Below are positions 9,773 through 17,265 of a stretch of 64,000 nucleotides of DNA, in pieces. The first letter of the stretch is position 1; each line of letters starts with the position of its first letter. Source of the DNA: Oleiagrimonas citrea (lineage in GTDB: Bacteria > Pseudomonadota > Gammaproteobacteria > Xanthomonadales > Rhodanobacteraceae); assembly GCF_012395255.1 (NCBI RefSeq), contig NZ_JAAZQD010000004.1, positions 62,001 through 126,000 of the forward strand. Direction: 5' to 3'. The translations under genes were made by a program, and so were the position numbers. The notes under the pieces were generated by a model. The model saw only the letters and a list, made by a program, of their open reading frames with translations. It had not been told where the DNA came from and did no database searches.

Positions 9773-10414
9773 ATGCCTATGGACCGACCACCGGAAACGC
9801 CGGGCCTGGCGCTGTTCGACTTCGACGGCACGCTGACCGTTCGCGAGACCTTCGCCGATTTCATGCGCGCGGCCACTCCGTCGTGGCGTCGTTACCTGGG
9901 TGGCCTCTGGTTCGGGCCGATGTATGCCGGCTACAAGGCCGGCTGGGTGTCCGGCAGCCGCATCCGCGCCGAGGTCGTGCGTTTTGGATTCCGCGGCCTG
10001 CCGGCGAACGCGCTGCGCGCGGCGGGCGGAGCCTTCGCGCGGAACGTATTACCGACGCGGCTGGATATGCGCATGATGCAGCGCCTGGACGATCATCGCC
10101 GCCGCGGCGACGTGGTGGCCGTGGTCTCCGGCGCGCTGGATGTCTACCTGCAGCCCTGGTGCGCGCAACACGGGTTGCCCGTGATCTGTTCACGCCTGCA
10201 GGTGGTCGACCGCCTCGTCACCGGCCGCTACGAGGGCGCCCAGTGCGTGGGCGAGGAAAAAGCGCGGCGCGTACGGGCGGCCTGGGATCTGTCGAGCTTC
10301 GGCGAGATCCATGCCTACGGCGATACCGCCGAGGATCACGCCATGCTCGCGCTCGCCCATCGCGCCTACTTCCGCGGCCGGCTCATGGGCGCCGCCGGAG
10401 CGCGGACCATCTGA
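9773..10414 (+). CDS. HAD-IB family hydrolase
   Basis: 213 residues (ATG 9773; ATG 9779 also possible). Motif I LALFDFDGTLTVRETF, motif II VVAVVSGALD, motif III Lys in GEEKARRVRA, motif IV HAYGDTAEDHAML: the complete HAD phosphatase set in the phosphoserine-phosphatase-like subclass. Related members are annotated as PSPase-like hydrolases; the substrate is not visible. Stands alone behind the speD terminator. Confidence 0.78.
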   Translation: MPMDRPPETPGLALFDFDGTLTVRETFADFMRAATPSWRRYLGGLWFGPMYAGYKAGWVSGSRIRAEVVRFGFRGLPANALRAAGGAFARNVLPTRLDMRMMQRLDDHRRRGDVVAVVSGALDVYLQPWCAQHGLPVICSRLQVVDRLVTGRYEGAQCVGEEKARRVRAAWDLSSFGEIHAYGDTAEDHAMLALAHRAYFRGRLMGAAGARTI

Positions 10415-10772
10415 ACACCCCGGTGCTCGCGCGACCGTTCCCGCGCGGCATGACCCGGCGGAAGCGGGGCGCGCGCCATTCCGTTGCTCACCATCCGAGC
10501 GGCCCCATGGCCGGACTGTCATCACGCGAGCATCATCACGCATGGCCGTCATCGCTCTTGGTCGCCATCCTGGACGGCCGGCTTCTTGGAAAGCCGGCAT
10601 CCGCATGGCCTTCATTCAAGAGGGGGCGTGATCCTGGGTGGTCGTCGTCGTGATCTTGGGTCACTGCGATCTCGCGTAGTCGTCATCCCGGCGAACACCG
10701 GGACCCGGCCGACTCAAGCACCGCATGCGCGCCGAAGAAAGGGCGAGCGCTGCATCCAGGGCCACCGCTTGG
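10415..10772. repeat. Intergenic region with REP-like palindromes
   Basis: 358 bp without a gene. Two stem-loops stand out: GCCGGCTT (10577-10584) / AAGCCGGC (10591-10598), and CCCGG ... CCGGG inside GTCATCCCGGCGAACACCGG (10682-10701). The second resembles the short palindromic intergenic repeats scattered through many proteobacterial genomes. No ribosome site or family-like reading frame. Confidence 0.55.
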
Positions 10773-11414
10773 TCAGATCCGGTAGGCGACCGCCTTCATC
10801 ACCTTCGAGGTCAACGCCATCAGCGTCGGGATTGGCGCCGGCAGTTCGATGCCGCCGCGCGCGAGGGCGTTGTCGGCATGGCGAATCTCGTCTTCTTGCA
10901 TCTGTCTGAGCACCGCGCGCGAGCGTTCGTCCCCGGCGGGCAGGCGTTCGATGTGTTCGGCCAGGTGCGCCTCGACCTGTCGTTCGGTCTCGACCACGAA
11001 GCCCAGGCTGACACGGTCGTTGACCGCGGCCGCGGCCGCGCCGATGGCCATGCTGCCGACGAACCACAGCGGGTTGAGCAGGCTCGGACGACTGTCCAGT
11101 TCGCGTAGACGATCCGCGCACCAGGCCAGGTGGTCGGTTTCTTCCACGGCCGCTTGCAGCAGATGTTCGCGAGTCTCGTCGTCACGAGCCAGCAGCGCCT
11201 GTCCCTTGTATAGCGCCTGTGCGCAGACTTCACCGGTGTGGTTGATGCGCATCAGGCCGGCGGCATGGCGGCGATCGGCGTCTTCCATTTCGACATCGGG
11301 GTGCGCCTGTGCTGGCGATGGGCGTTGGGCGTCGGGCTGGCCCGCGACGGCTTCGAGTGCGTTTTCGACACCGATGAAGAAACGGTCGAGCGGGGTCAGG
11401 GTGCGTGCGTTCAT
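10773..11414 (-). CDS. coq7: Ubiquinone biosynthesis hydroxylase Coq7 (demethoxyubiquinone hydroxylase)
   Basis: 213 residues, standard length. A carboxylate-bridged diiron monooxygenase adding the C6 hydroxyl to demethoxyubiquinol, peripherally bound to the inner membrane. The diiron ligands show as repeated E...E-x2-H motifs: [24 protein letters not shown], and [13 protein letters not shown] near the C-terminus, with a hydrophobic stretch ([15 protein letters not shown]) between. Its start overlaps the stop of the upstream Fe-S protein gene by four bases, so the two are translationally coupled. Confidence 0.95.
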   Translation of the reverse strand: MNARTLTPLDRFFIGVENALEAVAGQPDAQRPSPAQAHPDVEMEDADRRHAAGLMRINHTGEVCAQALYKGQALLARDDETREHLLQAAVEETDHLAWCADRLRELDSRPSLLNPLWFVGSMAIGAAAAAVNDRVSLGFVVETERQVEAHLAEHIERLPAGDERSRAVLRQMQEDEIRHADNALARGGIELPAPIPTLMALTSKVMKAVAYRI

Positions 11415-12643
11415 GCGGATTCCAGTTGGCGTTCCAGCAGGGTGAGCGGGTGCTCGGTCGGCAACGCGGGATTGCCGGCGGCCAGGTGCAGGCGGCAGCC
11501 GATATTGGACGACAACAGACGGTCGACTGCCAAGTCATCGATCTGTTCGAGCTTGATCGCGCGCAGGCGCTCGGCGCGCGCGGGGAAGGTGAGCGCATGG
11601 CTGCCGGCCGCGCCGCAGCAGCCCGGGGCGGTCGGCAGGACCTGCACGTCGAGTTCGGGCACGCGGCGCAGCAGCCTGAGCGCCGCGTCCTCGCCCGTCG
11701 ATTCGCTGCCTCGTGTGCAGGGCACGTGCAGTGCCGCACGCAGGGCGAGCGGGCGGAAGCGCAGTCGATCAGCGTGTCGCGCCAGAAAGTCCAGTGCGTC
11801 TTCGACACGGGTTGCCGGAAGATCGTGCCGCAGGGTGTCCAGGCAACCGGATGTGATCGTCAATACGGTCTCGGGAGAATCCGCGTGACGCCAGTCCTTT
11901 TCCGTGGCGCGCGCGGCTCGGGTAGCGCGCGCGGGAAGGCCGTCGTGCCGGTCCATGGCGCCACAGCAGCGGACGGGAAGGTGCTGTACGGCAAAGCCCG
12001 CTGCATCAAGCAGACGTTCGACCGCCTTCAGGGCAGCGGCCTCCTGTTCGGAGGCCATACAGCCCGGAAACAGGCCGACGCGCGGGCGCTCGGGTGTCGG
12101 CGCAGGTCGCGTGTCGGATCTCGCTGCCGCGCCGCGTGATGGGCTTGATCCGAGCATGCGCAGCGCCGCGCGCATGCTCGTGGCAGTTCCGCTGTGAACG
12201 CGTTCAAGTAGGGCCGGCATCCATTGCGGTGCGCGCAACACGCGCGCAAGTCGAATCAACGGAGTCGCCAGGCGTGGATGCGATACGATGTCGAGCAGAC
12301 GTGTCGGTCGTTGCGGTGCCGGCCCGATGATCGCGCGGGTCTGGACCAGAAGCTCCCCATAACGGACCTGCGACGGGCATGCGCGTTCGCATTGTCCGCA
12401 ACTCAGGCAGTGGTCGAGATATTCGCGAACCGGGTTCAGGTCACCGGTCAGCGAGCCGTCGGTCAGCGCGCGGGCCAGTCGGATGCGGCCGCGCGGCGAT
12501 TCGGCTTCGGTGGCGTCCAGCGCGTAGGTCGGACAGTGCGGCAGGCACAGGCCGCACATCACGCATTGATCGGCGAGTTCGGCGATGCGTGCCTGAGGCG
12601 TGGATGCTGATCCTGTAAGGGGGTCGTCAAACATGCGATTCAT
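11411..12643 (-). CDS. glcF: Glycolate oxidase iron-sulfur subunit-like protein
   Basis: 410 residues. Two [4Fe-4S] motifs near the N-terminus ([12 protein letters not shown], about 27-38, and [12 protein letters not shown], about 79-90) and two CCG-type motifs (VRCCGAMDR and [11 protein letters not shown]) define the GlcF / LutA-like family that passes electrons from a flavin dehydrogenase to quinone. GlcD and GlcE are not adjacent, so the partner is unknown and the symbol is by similarity. Start at ATG 12643 or ATG 12634. Coupled to coq7; divergent from rplM. Confidence 0.8.
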   Translation of the reverse strand: MNRMFDDPLTGSASTPQARIAELADQCVMCGLCLPHCPTYALDATEAESPRGRIRLARALTDGSLTGDLNPVREYLDHCLSCGQCERACPSQVRYGELLVQTRAIIGPAPQRPTRLLDIVSHPRLATPLIRLARVLRAPQWMPALLERVHSGTATSMRAALRMLGSSPSRGAAARSDTRPAPTPERPRVGLFPGCMASEQEAAALKAVERLLDAAGFAVQHLPVRCCGAMDRHDGLPARATRAARATEKDWRHADSPETVLTITSGCLDTLRHDLPATRVEDALDFLARHADRLRFRPLALRAALHVPCTRGSESTGEDAALRLLRRVPELDVQVLPTAPGCCGAAGSHALTFPARAERLRAIKLEQIDDLAVDRLLSSNIGCRLHLAAGNPALPTEHPLTLLERQLESA

Positions 12644-12685
12644 GCTATCATCGCCCTCTTACGCACGGTCGGTTGATCGACCGGC

Positions 12686-12714
12686 TTGCGCGGAGTGCCG
12701 GATTCGGCTATTCT
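12686..12714 (+). promoter_or_regulatory. Promoter of rplM-rpsI
   Basis: TTGCGC (12686-12691), exactly 17 bp, TATTCT (12709-12714), in the gap between divergent glcF and rplM, about 55 bp before the rplM start. The leader then carries the hairpin CCGCCCT / AGGGCGG (12743-12758), a possible site for control by L13, though that is only a guess. Confidence 0.6.
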
Positions 12715-12776
12715 TTCGCGCCTTTCGTTTCACCATTGCGGTCCGCCCTACAGGGCGGCTAGACGGGTATTTCGAG

Positions 12777-13205
12777 ATGAATACGTTCAGCGCCAAGTCC
12801 GAGAGCGTCAAACGCGACTGGTTTGTGGTCGACGCCACGGGCAAGACGCTTGGTCGGCTCTGCTCCGAAGTCGCTCGCCGCCTGCGCGGCAAGCACAAGC
12901 CGGAGTTCACTCCGCACGTCGATACCGGCGATTACATCGTCGTGATCAACGCGGAAAAAGTGGCCGTGACCGGCAGGAAGATGGGTGACAAGACCTATCA
13001 CCGTTTCACCGGCTATGTCGGCAACATGAAGCATATGTCCCTGCAGGACATGCTGGCCAAGCACCCCGAGCGCGTCATCGAGATCGGCGTGAAGGGCATG
13101 CTGCCCAAGAATCCGCTGGGCCGCGCGATGTATCGCAAGCTGAAGGTGTACGGTGGCGCCGAGCACCCGCATGCCGCGCAGCAGCCCCAGACGCTGGAGC
13201 TTTAA
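12777..13205 (+). CDS. rplM: 50S ribosomal protein L13
   Basis: 142 residues from ATG 12777 ([15 protein letters not shown]), the usual length and N-terminus; longer in-frame starts are not family-like. Conserved parts: [50 protein letters not shown]. An early-assembly protein of the large subunit that binds 23S rRNA. Operon with rpsI nine bases downstream. Confidence 0.98.
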   Translation: MNTFSAKSESVKRDWFVVDATGKTLGRLCSEVARRLRGKHKPEFTPHVDTGDYIVVINAEKVAVTGRKMGDKTYHRFTGYVGNMKHMSLQDMLAKHPERVIEIGVKGMLPKNPLGRAMYRKLKVYGGAEHPHAAQQPQTLEL

Positions 13206-13214
13206 GGAATCATC

Positions 13215-13607
13215 ATGGCGATTCAGCAGAATTACGGCACCGGCCGTCGCAAGTCCTCCGCCGCCCGCGTGTTCCTGCGCAAGGGCAACGGTTCGATCGT
13301 CGTCAACGGCAAGCCGCTGGACGAGTTCTTCGGTCGTGAAACCTCGTGCATGATCGTGCGCCAGCCGCTCGAACTGACCGAGATGACCGATAAATTCGAC
13401 ATCAAGGTCACCGTCAGCGGCGGCGGCATCACCGGCCAGGCCGGCGCAATCCGCCTTGGCATTGCCCGCGCGCTGGTCGAGTACGACGAAAATCTGAAGT
13501 CGCCGCTGCGCAAGGCCGGCTTCATGACCCGTGACGCCCGCGAAGTCGAGCGCAAGAAGGTCGGTCTGCACAAGGCACGTCGCGCCACGCAGTTCTCGAA
13601 GCGCTAA
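13215..13607 (+). CDS. rpsI: 30S ribosomal protein S9
   Basis: 130 residues, standard length. [14 protein letters not shown] at the N-terminus, [14 protein letters not shown] in the middle and the conserved C-terminal [10 protein letters not shown], whose basic tail reaches the ribosomal P-site tRNA. AAGGA precedes the ATG. Second gene of the rplM-rpsI operon; tRNA-Gln follows 33 bp later. Confidence 0.98.
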   Translation: MAIQQNYGTGRRKSSAARVFLRKGNGSIVVNGKPLDEFFGRETSCMIVRQPLELTEMTDKFDIKVTVSGGGITGQAGAIRLGIARALVEYDENLKSPLRKAGFMTRDAREVERKKVGLHKARRATQFSKR

Positions 13608-13640
13608 GTTTCGTATATACTGCGCGGCCGATCCGCTTCT

Positions 13641-13714
13641 TGGGGGATCGTCTAATGGTAGGACTGCAGACTCTGACTCTGCCTATCTAGGTTCGAATCC
13701 TAGTCCCCCAGCCA
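13641..13714 (+). tRNA. tRNA-Gln (anticodon CTG), CCA encoded
   Basis: Seven-pair acceptor stem TGGGGGA / TCCCCCA with discriminator G and encoded CCA. The anticodon arm GCAGA-CTCTGAC-TCTGC has anticodon CTG (reads CAG), and the T-arm contains GGTTCGAATCC. All stems pair. Followed at once by a strong terminator. Confidence 0.97.
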
Positions 13715-13720
13715 AACAGG

Positions 13721-13746
13721 AACCCCCGCTCCGGCGGGGGTTTTTG
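13721..13746 (+). terminator. Terminator of tRNA-Gln
   Basis: Nine-pair stem AACCCCCGC / GCGGGGGTT with TCCG loop, then TTTTT. Rho-independent. Confidence 0.92.
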
Positions 13747-13895
13747 TTTGGCTGGGAGAACGGTAAGTCGGAGCTCGTTCGACAAATTTGTCGGGAACAA
13801 ATTTGGACAGCCGAAGGCTGGCCCCGGAGCGCGTAGCGCGGAGGGGTGAGGCCCATGGACGGAGCCAAACAATCCTGGTCCCTCCAGCCAATAAA

Positions 13896-13923
13896 AAGCC
13901 CCGTTTCGGCGGGGCCTTTTTTT
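13896..13923 (+). terminator. Second, duplicated terminator
   Basis: GCCCCG (13898-13903) / CGGGGC (13910-13915), extendable by flanking bases, loop TTTCGG, then seven T (13917-13923). Equivalent to the tRNA-Gln terminator in the duplicated unit. Confidence 0.8.
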
Positions 13924-14083
13924 GTCTGCAGGAAAGGCAAGTCGAGCCGGATTCGACAAATGTGCCGGGAACAGATTCGGGTAGCCGGAAGCTGGCCACG
14001 CAGTGCCCGGTACGAAGAAGCGAGGCCCAGTGCAGGGTTCGGCCGTGATACGTTCCGGACTCACCATCTATGAGAGTCGTGTC

Positions 14084-14773
14084 ATGAAGCACGTGGAAGC
14101 ACACCGAACGCATCGGACCGGCTGGCTCAGGGCGGCCGTGCTTGGCGCCAACGACGGCATTGTTTCCACGTCGAGCCTGGTCCTTGGCGTTGCAGCGGCC
14201 GGTGCGAGTCCCCAGGCGATTCTGGTTGCGGGTGTGGCCGGCTTGGTCGCGGGCGCCATGTCGATGGCGGCCGGCGAGTATGTGTCGGTCAGTTCGCAAG
14301 CCGACACCGAACGTGCCGACCTGGCCCGCGAGCAAGAGGAGCTGGACACCCGTCCGGAGCACGAGCATGCGGAATTGTCGGCGATCTATGTCCGACGCGG
14401 GCTGGATGCGGACCTGGCCGCGAAGGTGGCGACCCAGTTGATGCGGCATGACGCGCTCGGTGCGCATGCACGCGATGAGCTGGGCATCTCCGAGACCTTG
14501 TCTGCGCGTCCCGTGCAGGCTGCGCTTGCTTCCGCCGGTACGTTCGCGGTGGGCGCGGCCCTGCCGTTGCTGGTCGCGGTCCTGGTCCCGACGTCCATGG
14601 TCCTGTGGGCGGTCTCGGGCAGCTCGCTCCTGTTTCTGGCTCTGTTGGGTGCTCTGGCCGCACGCGTTGGAGGTGCTCCCGTGATGCTGGCCACCTGGCG
14701 CGTCACATTCTGGGGCGCCCTGGCGATGGCATTGACGGGCGGCGTTGGCGCGCTTTTCGGCGTCGCGGCGTGA
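14084..14773 (+). CDS. VIT1/CCC1-family iron/manganese transporter
   Basis: 229 residues from ATG 14084. The N-terminal helix carries WLRAAVLGANDGIVSTSSLVLG, the VIT signature; further membrane segments are GVAGLVAGAMSMAAGEYVSV and three near the C-terminus (AGTFAVGAALPLLVAVLVPT, SSLLFLALLGALAA, TFWGALAMALTGGVGALFG). A cytoplasmic loop rich in Glu/Asp/His (DLAREQEELDTRPEHEHAEL) is the usual metal-binding hairpin. It likely exports or sequesters Fe(II)/Mn(II). It sits right after the duplicated terminator, so it must have its own promoter. Confidence 0.88.
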   Translation: MKHVEAHRTHRTGWLRAAVLGANDGIVSTSSLVLGVAAAGASPQAILVAGVAGLVAGAMSMAAGEYVSVSSQADTERADLAREQEELDTRPEHEHAELSAIYVRRGLDADLAAKVATQLMRHDALGAHARDELGISETLSARPVQAALASAGTFAVGAALPLLVAVLVPTSMVLWAVSGSSLLFLALLGALAARVGGAPVMLATWRVTFWGALAMALTGGVGALFGVAA

Positions 14774-14941
14774 GCGGCGACGTGTCGAACTCGAGCTGTC
14801 GGCCGGTCTGAAGAACAGGCTGGCCGACCATGAGCGCGATCTGCGGGCCAGACGACATGAGGCTTCCGCGGCCCTCCACGTTCAACGCGAAGCGGCCTGG
14901 ATTCTGACCCGGATTTACCGGATCAGCATCGGCCATCGCGC

Positions 14942-15088
14942 TTACGGACTCCCTGCGGAAGCGTTGCCCGTAGCGTCCTGGTGGGGGCTTTCGCGCGCAG
15001 CGCGCTTCTTGGCCAACTTTTCCTCTTTCTGCTTCTTCTTGGCGATTTCGCGTTGACGCTTTTCGTATGAGTAATTGGTCTTTGCCAA
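14942..15088 (-). CDS. Small basic/coiled-coil protein, 48 residues
   Basis: TTG start at 15088 with AGGAG eight bases upstream. The product begins MAKTNYSYEKRQREIAKKKQ and continues with a Lys/Glu-rich helix (KEEKLAKKRAARE) and a short polar tail. I recall similar tiny MAKTNYSxEKRQRE proteins in other gammaproteobacteria, but no function is known. Support comes from the ribosome site, the highly charged helical composition and the stop TAA at 14942. It is convergent with the transporter gene. Confidence 0.6.
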   Translation of the reverse strand: MAKTNYSYEKRQREIAKKKQKEEKLAKKRAARESPHQDATGNASAGSP

Positions 15089-15195
15089 TCCGGGACTCCT
15101 GCGTTGAGTGAAAGAAAGTCTTGGTTCGTGCTCGTGCGGCGTCCCTCCATGAGGGGCATCGAGAGCGGCGTTGCGCGCGTGCGGACAGCCTGCCG

Positions 15196-15519
15196 TCAGG
15201 CGGGCGTCAGAGCCGTGCTGTCGGTAGGGCGTTCATCATGTTCAGTACGGACGGCCCTGCAATAGGGGCCATCCATGACGAAGCGCCGGCATACCGAAGG
15301 GCGCGTTTCGTAGATACCGCAGTTCATGCGGGCACCGTCCATCGCCACGCACCAGCCCTCCGGGTCCTTGGCCATCACGTGCAGTCCGTTGTCCGTATGG
15401 GTGGTGAGATGGTCCGGAATGCGGTCCGACGCCTGAAGAACCACGGTCAGCCGGCAACATACCGCGTCGCAGGATGAACAATGAGCCTTGCGCGGCGCAG
15501 GAAGCTTGCGCGCGTTCAT
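15196..15519 (-). CDS. YkgJ-family cysteine cluster protein
   Basis: 107 residues from ATG 15519 (MNARKLPAPRKAHC); upstream in-frame sequence is not family-like. The cysteine pattern is CSSCDAVCCRL, then GWCVAMDGARMNCGIYETRP and SVCRRF, the CxxCxxxCC ... CxIYxxRPxxCRxF signature of the UPF0153/YkgJ zinc- or iron-chelating family. Biochemical role unknown; presumed cytoplasmic metal site. Monocistronic by position. Confidence 0.82.
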   Translation of the reverse strand: MNARKLPAPRKAHCSSCDAVCCRLTVVLQASDRIPDHLTTHTDNGLHVMAKDPEGWCVAMDGARMNCGIYETRPSVCRRFVMDGPYCRAVRTEHDERPTDSTALTPA

Positions 15520-15983
15520 ACGGAGAAGTTCGGTCGGCCGCGACGGCACCCCATAAGCGGGCTGCGGAGCGGTGTGACTGGACTGTGCCATAAAACACGA
15601 TGGTCGGCGCCAAGCAGGCGACAGATGTGTGGAAGGGGGATTGCGTGCGCGCTGCATGCGAAAAGACTGGACATGGTCGCTCCCGGGGACTGGGTCTCGC
15701 GGCGTGGCATGAGTGGGAGCGAGGCGGGCGGCAGACGGCCGCGCGGAACGCGCAAAACAAGTCGTTTCGGATGCGCTTGTTTGCCCACCTTACATCATCA
15801 CGGTCGGGGCGGGCGGGGCAGGGTGTTGCAGCTGGGCAATATCCTGACTTAAATTGCCTCCGCCTCTAGCCGACGGAATCTGTTTCATGTGGCAGCCCTT
15901 CCGGTAAAGTCCGCTCATAAATGTAATAAATTAATGACTCTGGGTCATAGCTTCATGACCTTGCGTGAGGTAGCATTGATTCT
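15520..15983. other. Gene-free stretch before the restriction-modification island
   Basis: 464 bp in which no family-like reading frame is seen on either strand. Base composition shifts from GC-rich to clearly AT-richer from about 15,840 on, marking the edge of the island. The last 90 bp hold the promoter and operator of the XRE gene. Confidence 0.5.
15899..15960 (+). promoter_or_regulatory. Promoter and inverted-repeat operator of the R-M regulator
   Basis: TTCCGG (15899-15904), 17 bp, TGTAAT (15922-15927; five of six consensus bases) would start transcription near 15934. At that point lies the near-palindrome ATGACTCTGGGTCAT (15934-15948; six of seven pairs), followed by a second arrangement GGTCAT-N6-ATGACC (15943-15960). 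Three alternating half-sites are thus spaced about one helical turn apart, like the C-boxes of restriction-modification controllers. Autoregulation is inferred. Confidence 0.55.
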
Positions 15984-16283
15984 ATGGACTACGACGAGTT
16001 CCAACGGAACGTAAGGAAAGCAGGACTCACATTGACGGGGTTCGCCGAACTCCTGTGTATGAACAGGGTGTCGCTCTCGAACTACGCCAGTCGTGGGCGC
16101 GTTCCTACTCATCTAGCTGTCATTGCCGTCTTGCTCGGCGAGCTTGGGGAGCGTGGAATTGACCACCGAGAAGTGTTGTCACGGATCCACATCGAGCCTA
16201 AGCGCCCTCGTGGGAGCGCTCTACGTAAATTCGGTGGCGACCCTCAAGGATTATTGACATTGGATCGAGCCAAGAATGCTTAA
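15984..16283 (+). CDS. Small XRE-like helix-turn-helix regulator of the R-M system
   Basis: 99 residues. The N-terminal half reads as a Cro/C1-type helix-turn-helix (LTLTGFAELLCMNRVSLSNY, about residues 16-35) followed by a helical segment rich in Leu and Glu. Size and context resemble restriction-modification controller (C) proteins, but its sequence is not a clear C-protein match. It overlaps the methyltransferase start by eight bases, so it is translationally coupled to the M gene and not to the endonuclease gene, unlike classic C-R operons. Its probable operator is at 15934-15960. Confidence 0.62.
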   Translation: MDYDEFQRNVRKAGLTLTGFAELLCMNRVSLSNYASRGRVPTHLAVIAVLLGELGERGIDHREVLSRIHIEPKRPRGSALRKFGGDPQGLLTLDRAKNA

Positions 16284-17265
16284 AGCGATTGATTTGTTTT
16301 CGGGTGCAGGTGGTCTGTCGTTTGGACTCCGAGACGCCGGCTGGGACGTGGTCGCCGCTCTGGAGTACGACAAGGTGGCGATGGCAACGCACGCGCACAA
16401 CATGCCGGAGATGGATCATCTTTGGGAGGATGTTCGCCAGGTTAGCTTTAAGCGTTATCGCGGAGCCATCGATCTCGTCGCGGGCGGTCCACCATGCCAG
16501 CCATTCTCAGTCTCGGGTAAACAGTTGGGACATGGCGATTTGCGTGACATGGTGCCTGAATTTGTTAGAGCCGTGCGTGAGGTCAAGCCCAAGGCATTCT
16601 TGATGGAGAATGTCGCTGGTCTGGCGACCAGTCGCTTCCGTAGTTACCTGGAAGAGAGGCTCGATGATCTCCGCGCGCTTGGCTACGACGTCCAGTGGAC
16701 GGTGCTTAATGCAGCGGACTACGGCGTTCCTCAAAAGAGGCAGCGCCTCATCATTGTGGGTACGAGTGAGCCGACTGAGTTCGCATTTCCAGAACCCACG
16801 CATGGAGGGCGACGGAAGCGTCACGTCTCAGTGGCGAGAGCCTTGAAAGGGTGTCCTGAGGACGAACCTAATACGGCGCGAGTGGTATATGCGAAAAACC
16901 CCATTCTCCGCCGGAGTCCTTATGCTGGCATGCTGCTTAACGGAAAGGGGCGCCCTCTAGACATGAAGGCTCCATCCTTCACGATTCCAGCATCAGCTGG
17001 TGGAAACAGAACGCATATCCTTGACCCGGATGGTGTGATAGAGCGCTATCACGAACATCTGATAAGTGGAGGTAAGCCGCGACGCGGCGATGTTGAGGGT
17101 TGCTCAAGGCTGACCGTTAGACAGTCCGCGCGCTTGCAGGCATTTCCAGACAACTTTGAATTCGTCGGGCGAAAAAGTCAGCGTTACGCTCAGATCGGGA
17201 ATGCGGTACCGCCAGCCCTTGCCACGATCGTGGCTACTCAATTGAAGCGTGCACTATCTGGCTAG
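16276..17265 (+). CDS. Type II DNA (cytosine-5) methyltransferase
   Basis: 329 residues with the full ordered motif set: I DLFSGAGGLSFGL (6-18), IV GGPPCQPFS with catalytic Cys74, VI LMENVAGL (about 110-117), VIII QKRQRLIIVG (about 152-161), and IX-X ending in AQIGNAVPP (near 310). It methylates C5 of cytosine in a short target and protects host DNA from the neighbouring endonuclease. The target-recognition region is between motifs VIII and IX. Codon and base use is noticeably less GC-rich than in the flanks, a sign of transfer. Its 3' end overlaps the convergent endonuclease gene by four bases. Confidence 0.95.
   Translation: MLKAIDLFSGAGGLSFGLRDAGWDVVAALEYDKVAMATHAHNMPEMDHLWEDVRQVSFKRYRGAIDLVAGGPPCQPFSVSGKQLGHGDLRDMVPEFVRAVREVKPKAFLMENVAGLATSRFRSYLEERLDDLRALGYDVQWTVLNAADYGVPQKRQRLIIVGTSEPTEFAFPEPTHGGRRKRHVSVARALKGCPEDEPNTARVVYAKNPILRRSPYAGMLLNGKGRPLDMKAPSFTIPASAGGNRTHILDPDGVIERYHEHLISGGKPRRGDVEGCSRLTVRQSARLQAFPDNFEFVGRKSQRYAQIGNAVPPALATIVATQLKRALSG

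Larger units (their letters stand above)
13696..14045 (+). repeat. 175-bp tandem duplication of tRNA-Gln 3' end, terminator and downstream sequence
   Basis: Unit 1 starts inside the tRNA (AATCCTAGTCCC at 13696) and unit 2 has a decayed copy (AATCCTGGTCCC at 13871, then TCCAGCCA). Each is followed by a terminator (13721 and 13898) and by a shared stretch: TTCGACAAATTTGTCGGGAA in unit 1 (from 13779) and TTCGACAAATGTGCCGGGAA in unit 2 (from 13952), continuing into AGCCG-AGGCTGGCC. The spacing is 174-175 bp throughout. Unit 1 holds the perfect palindrome GACAAATTTGTC. Confidence 0.75.
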
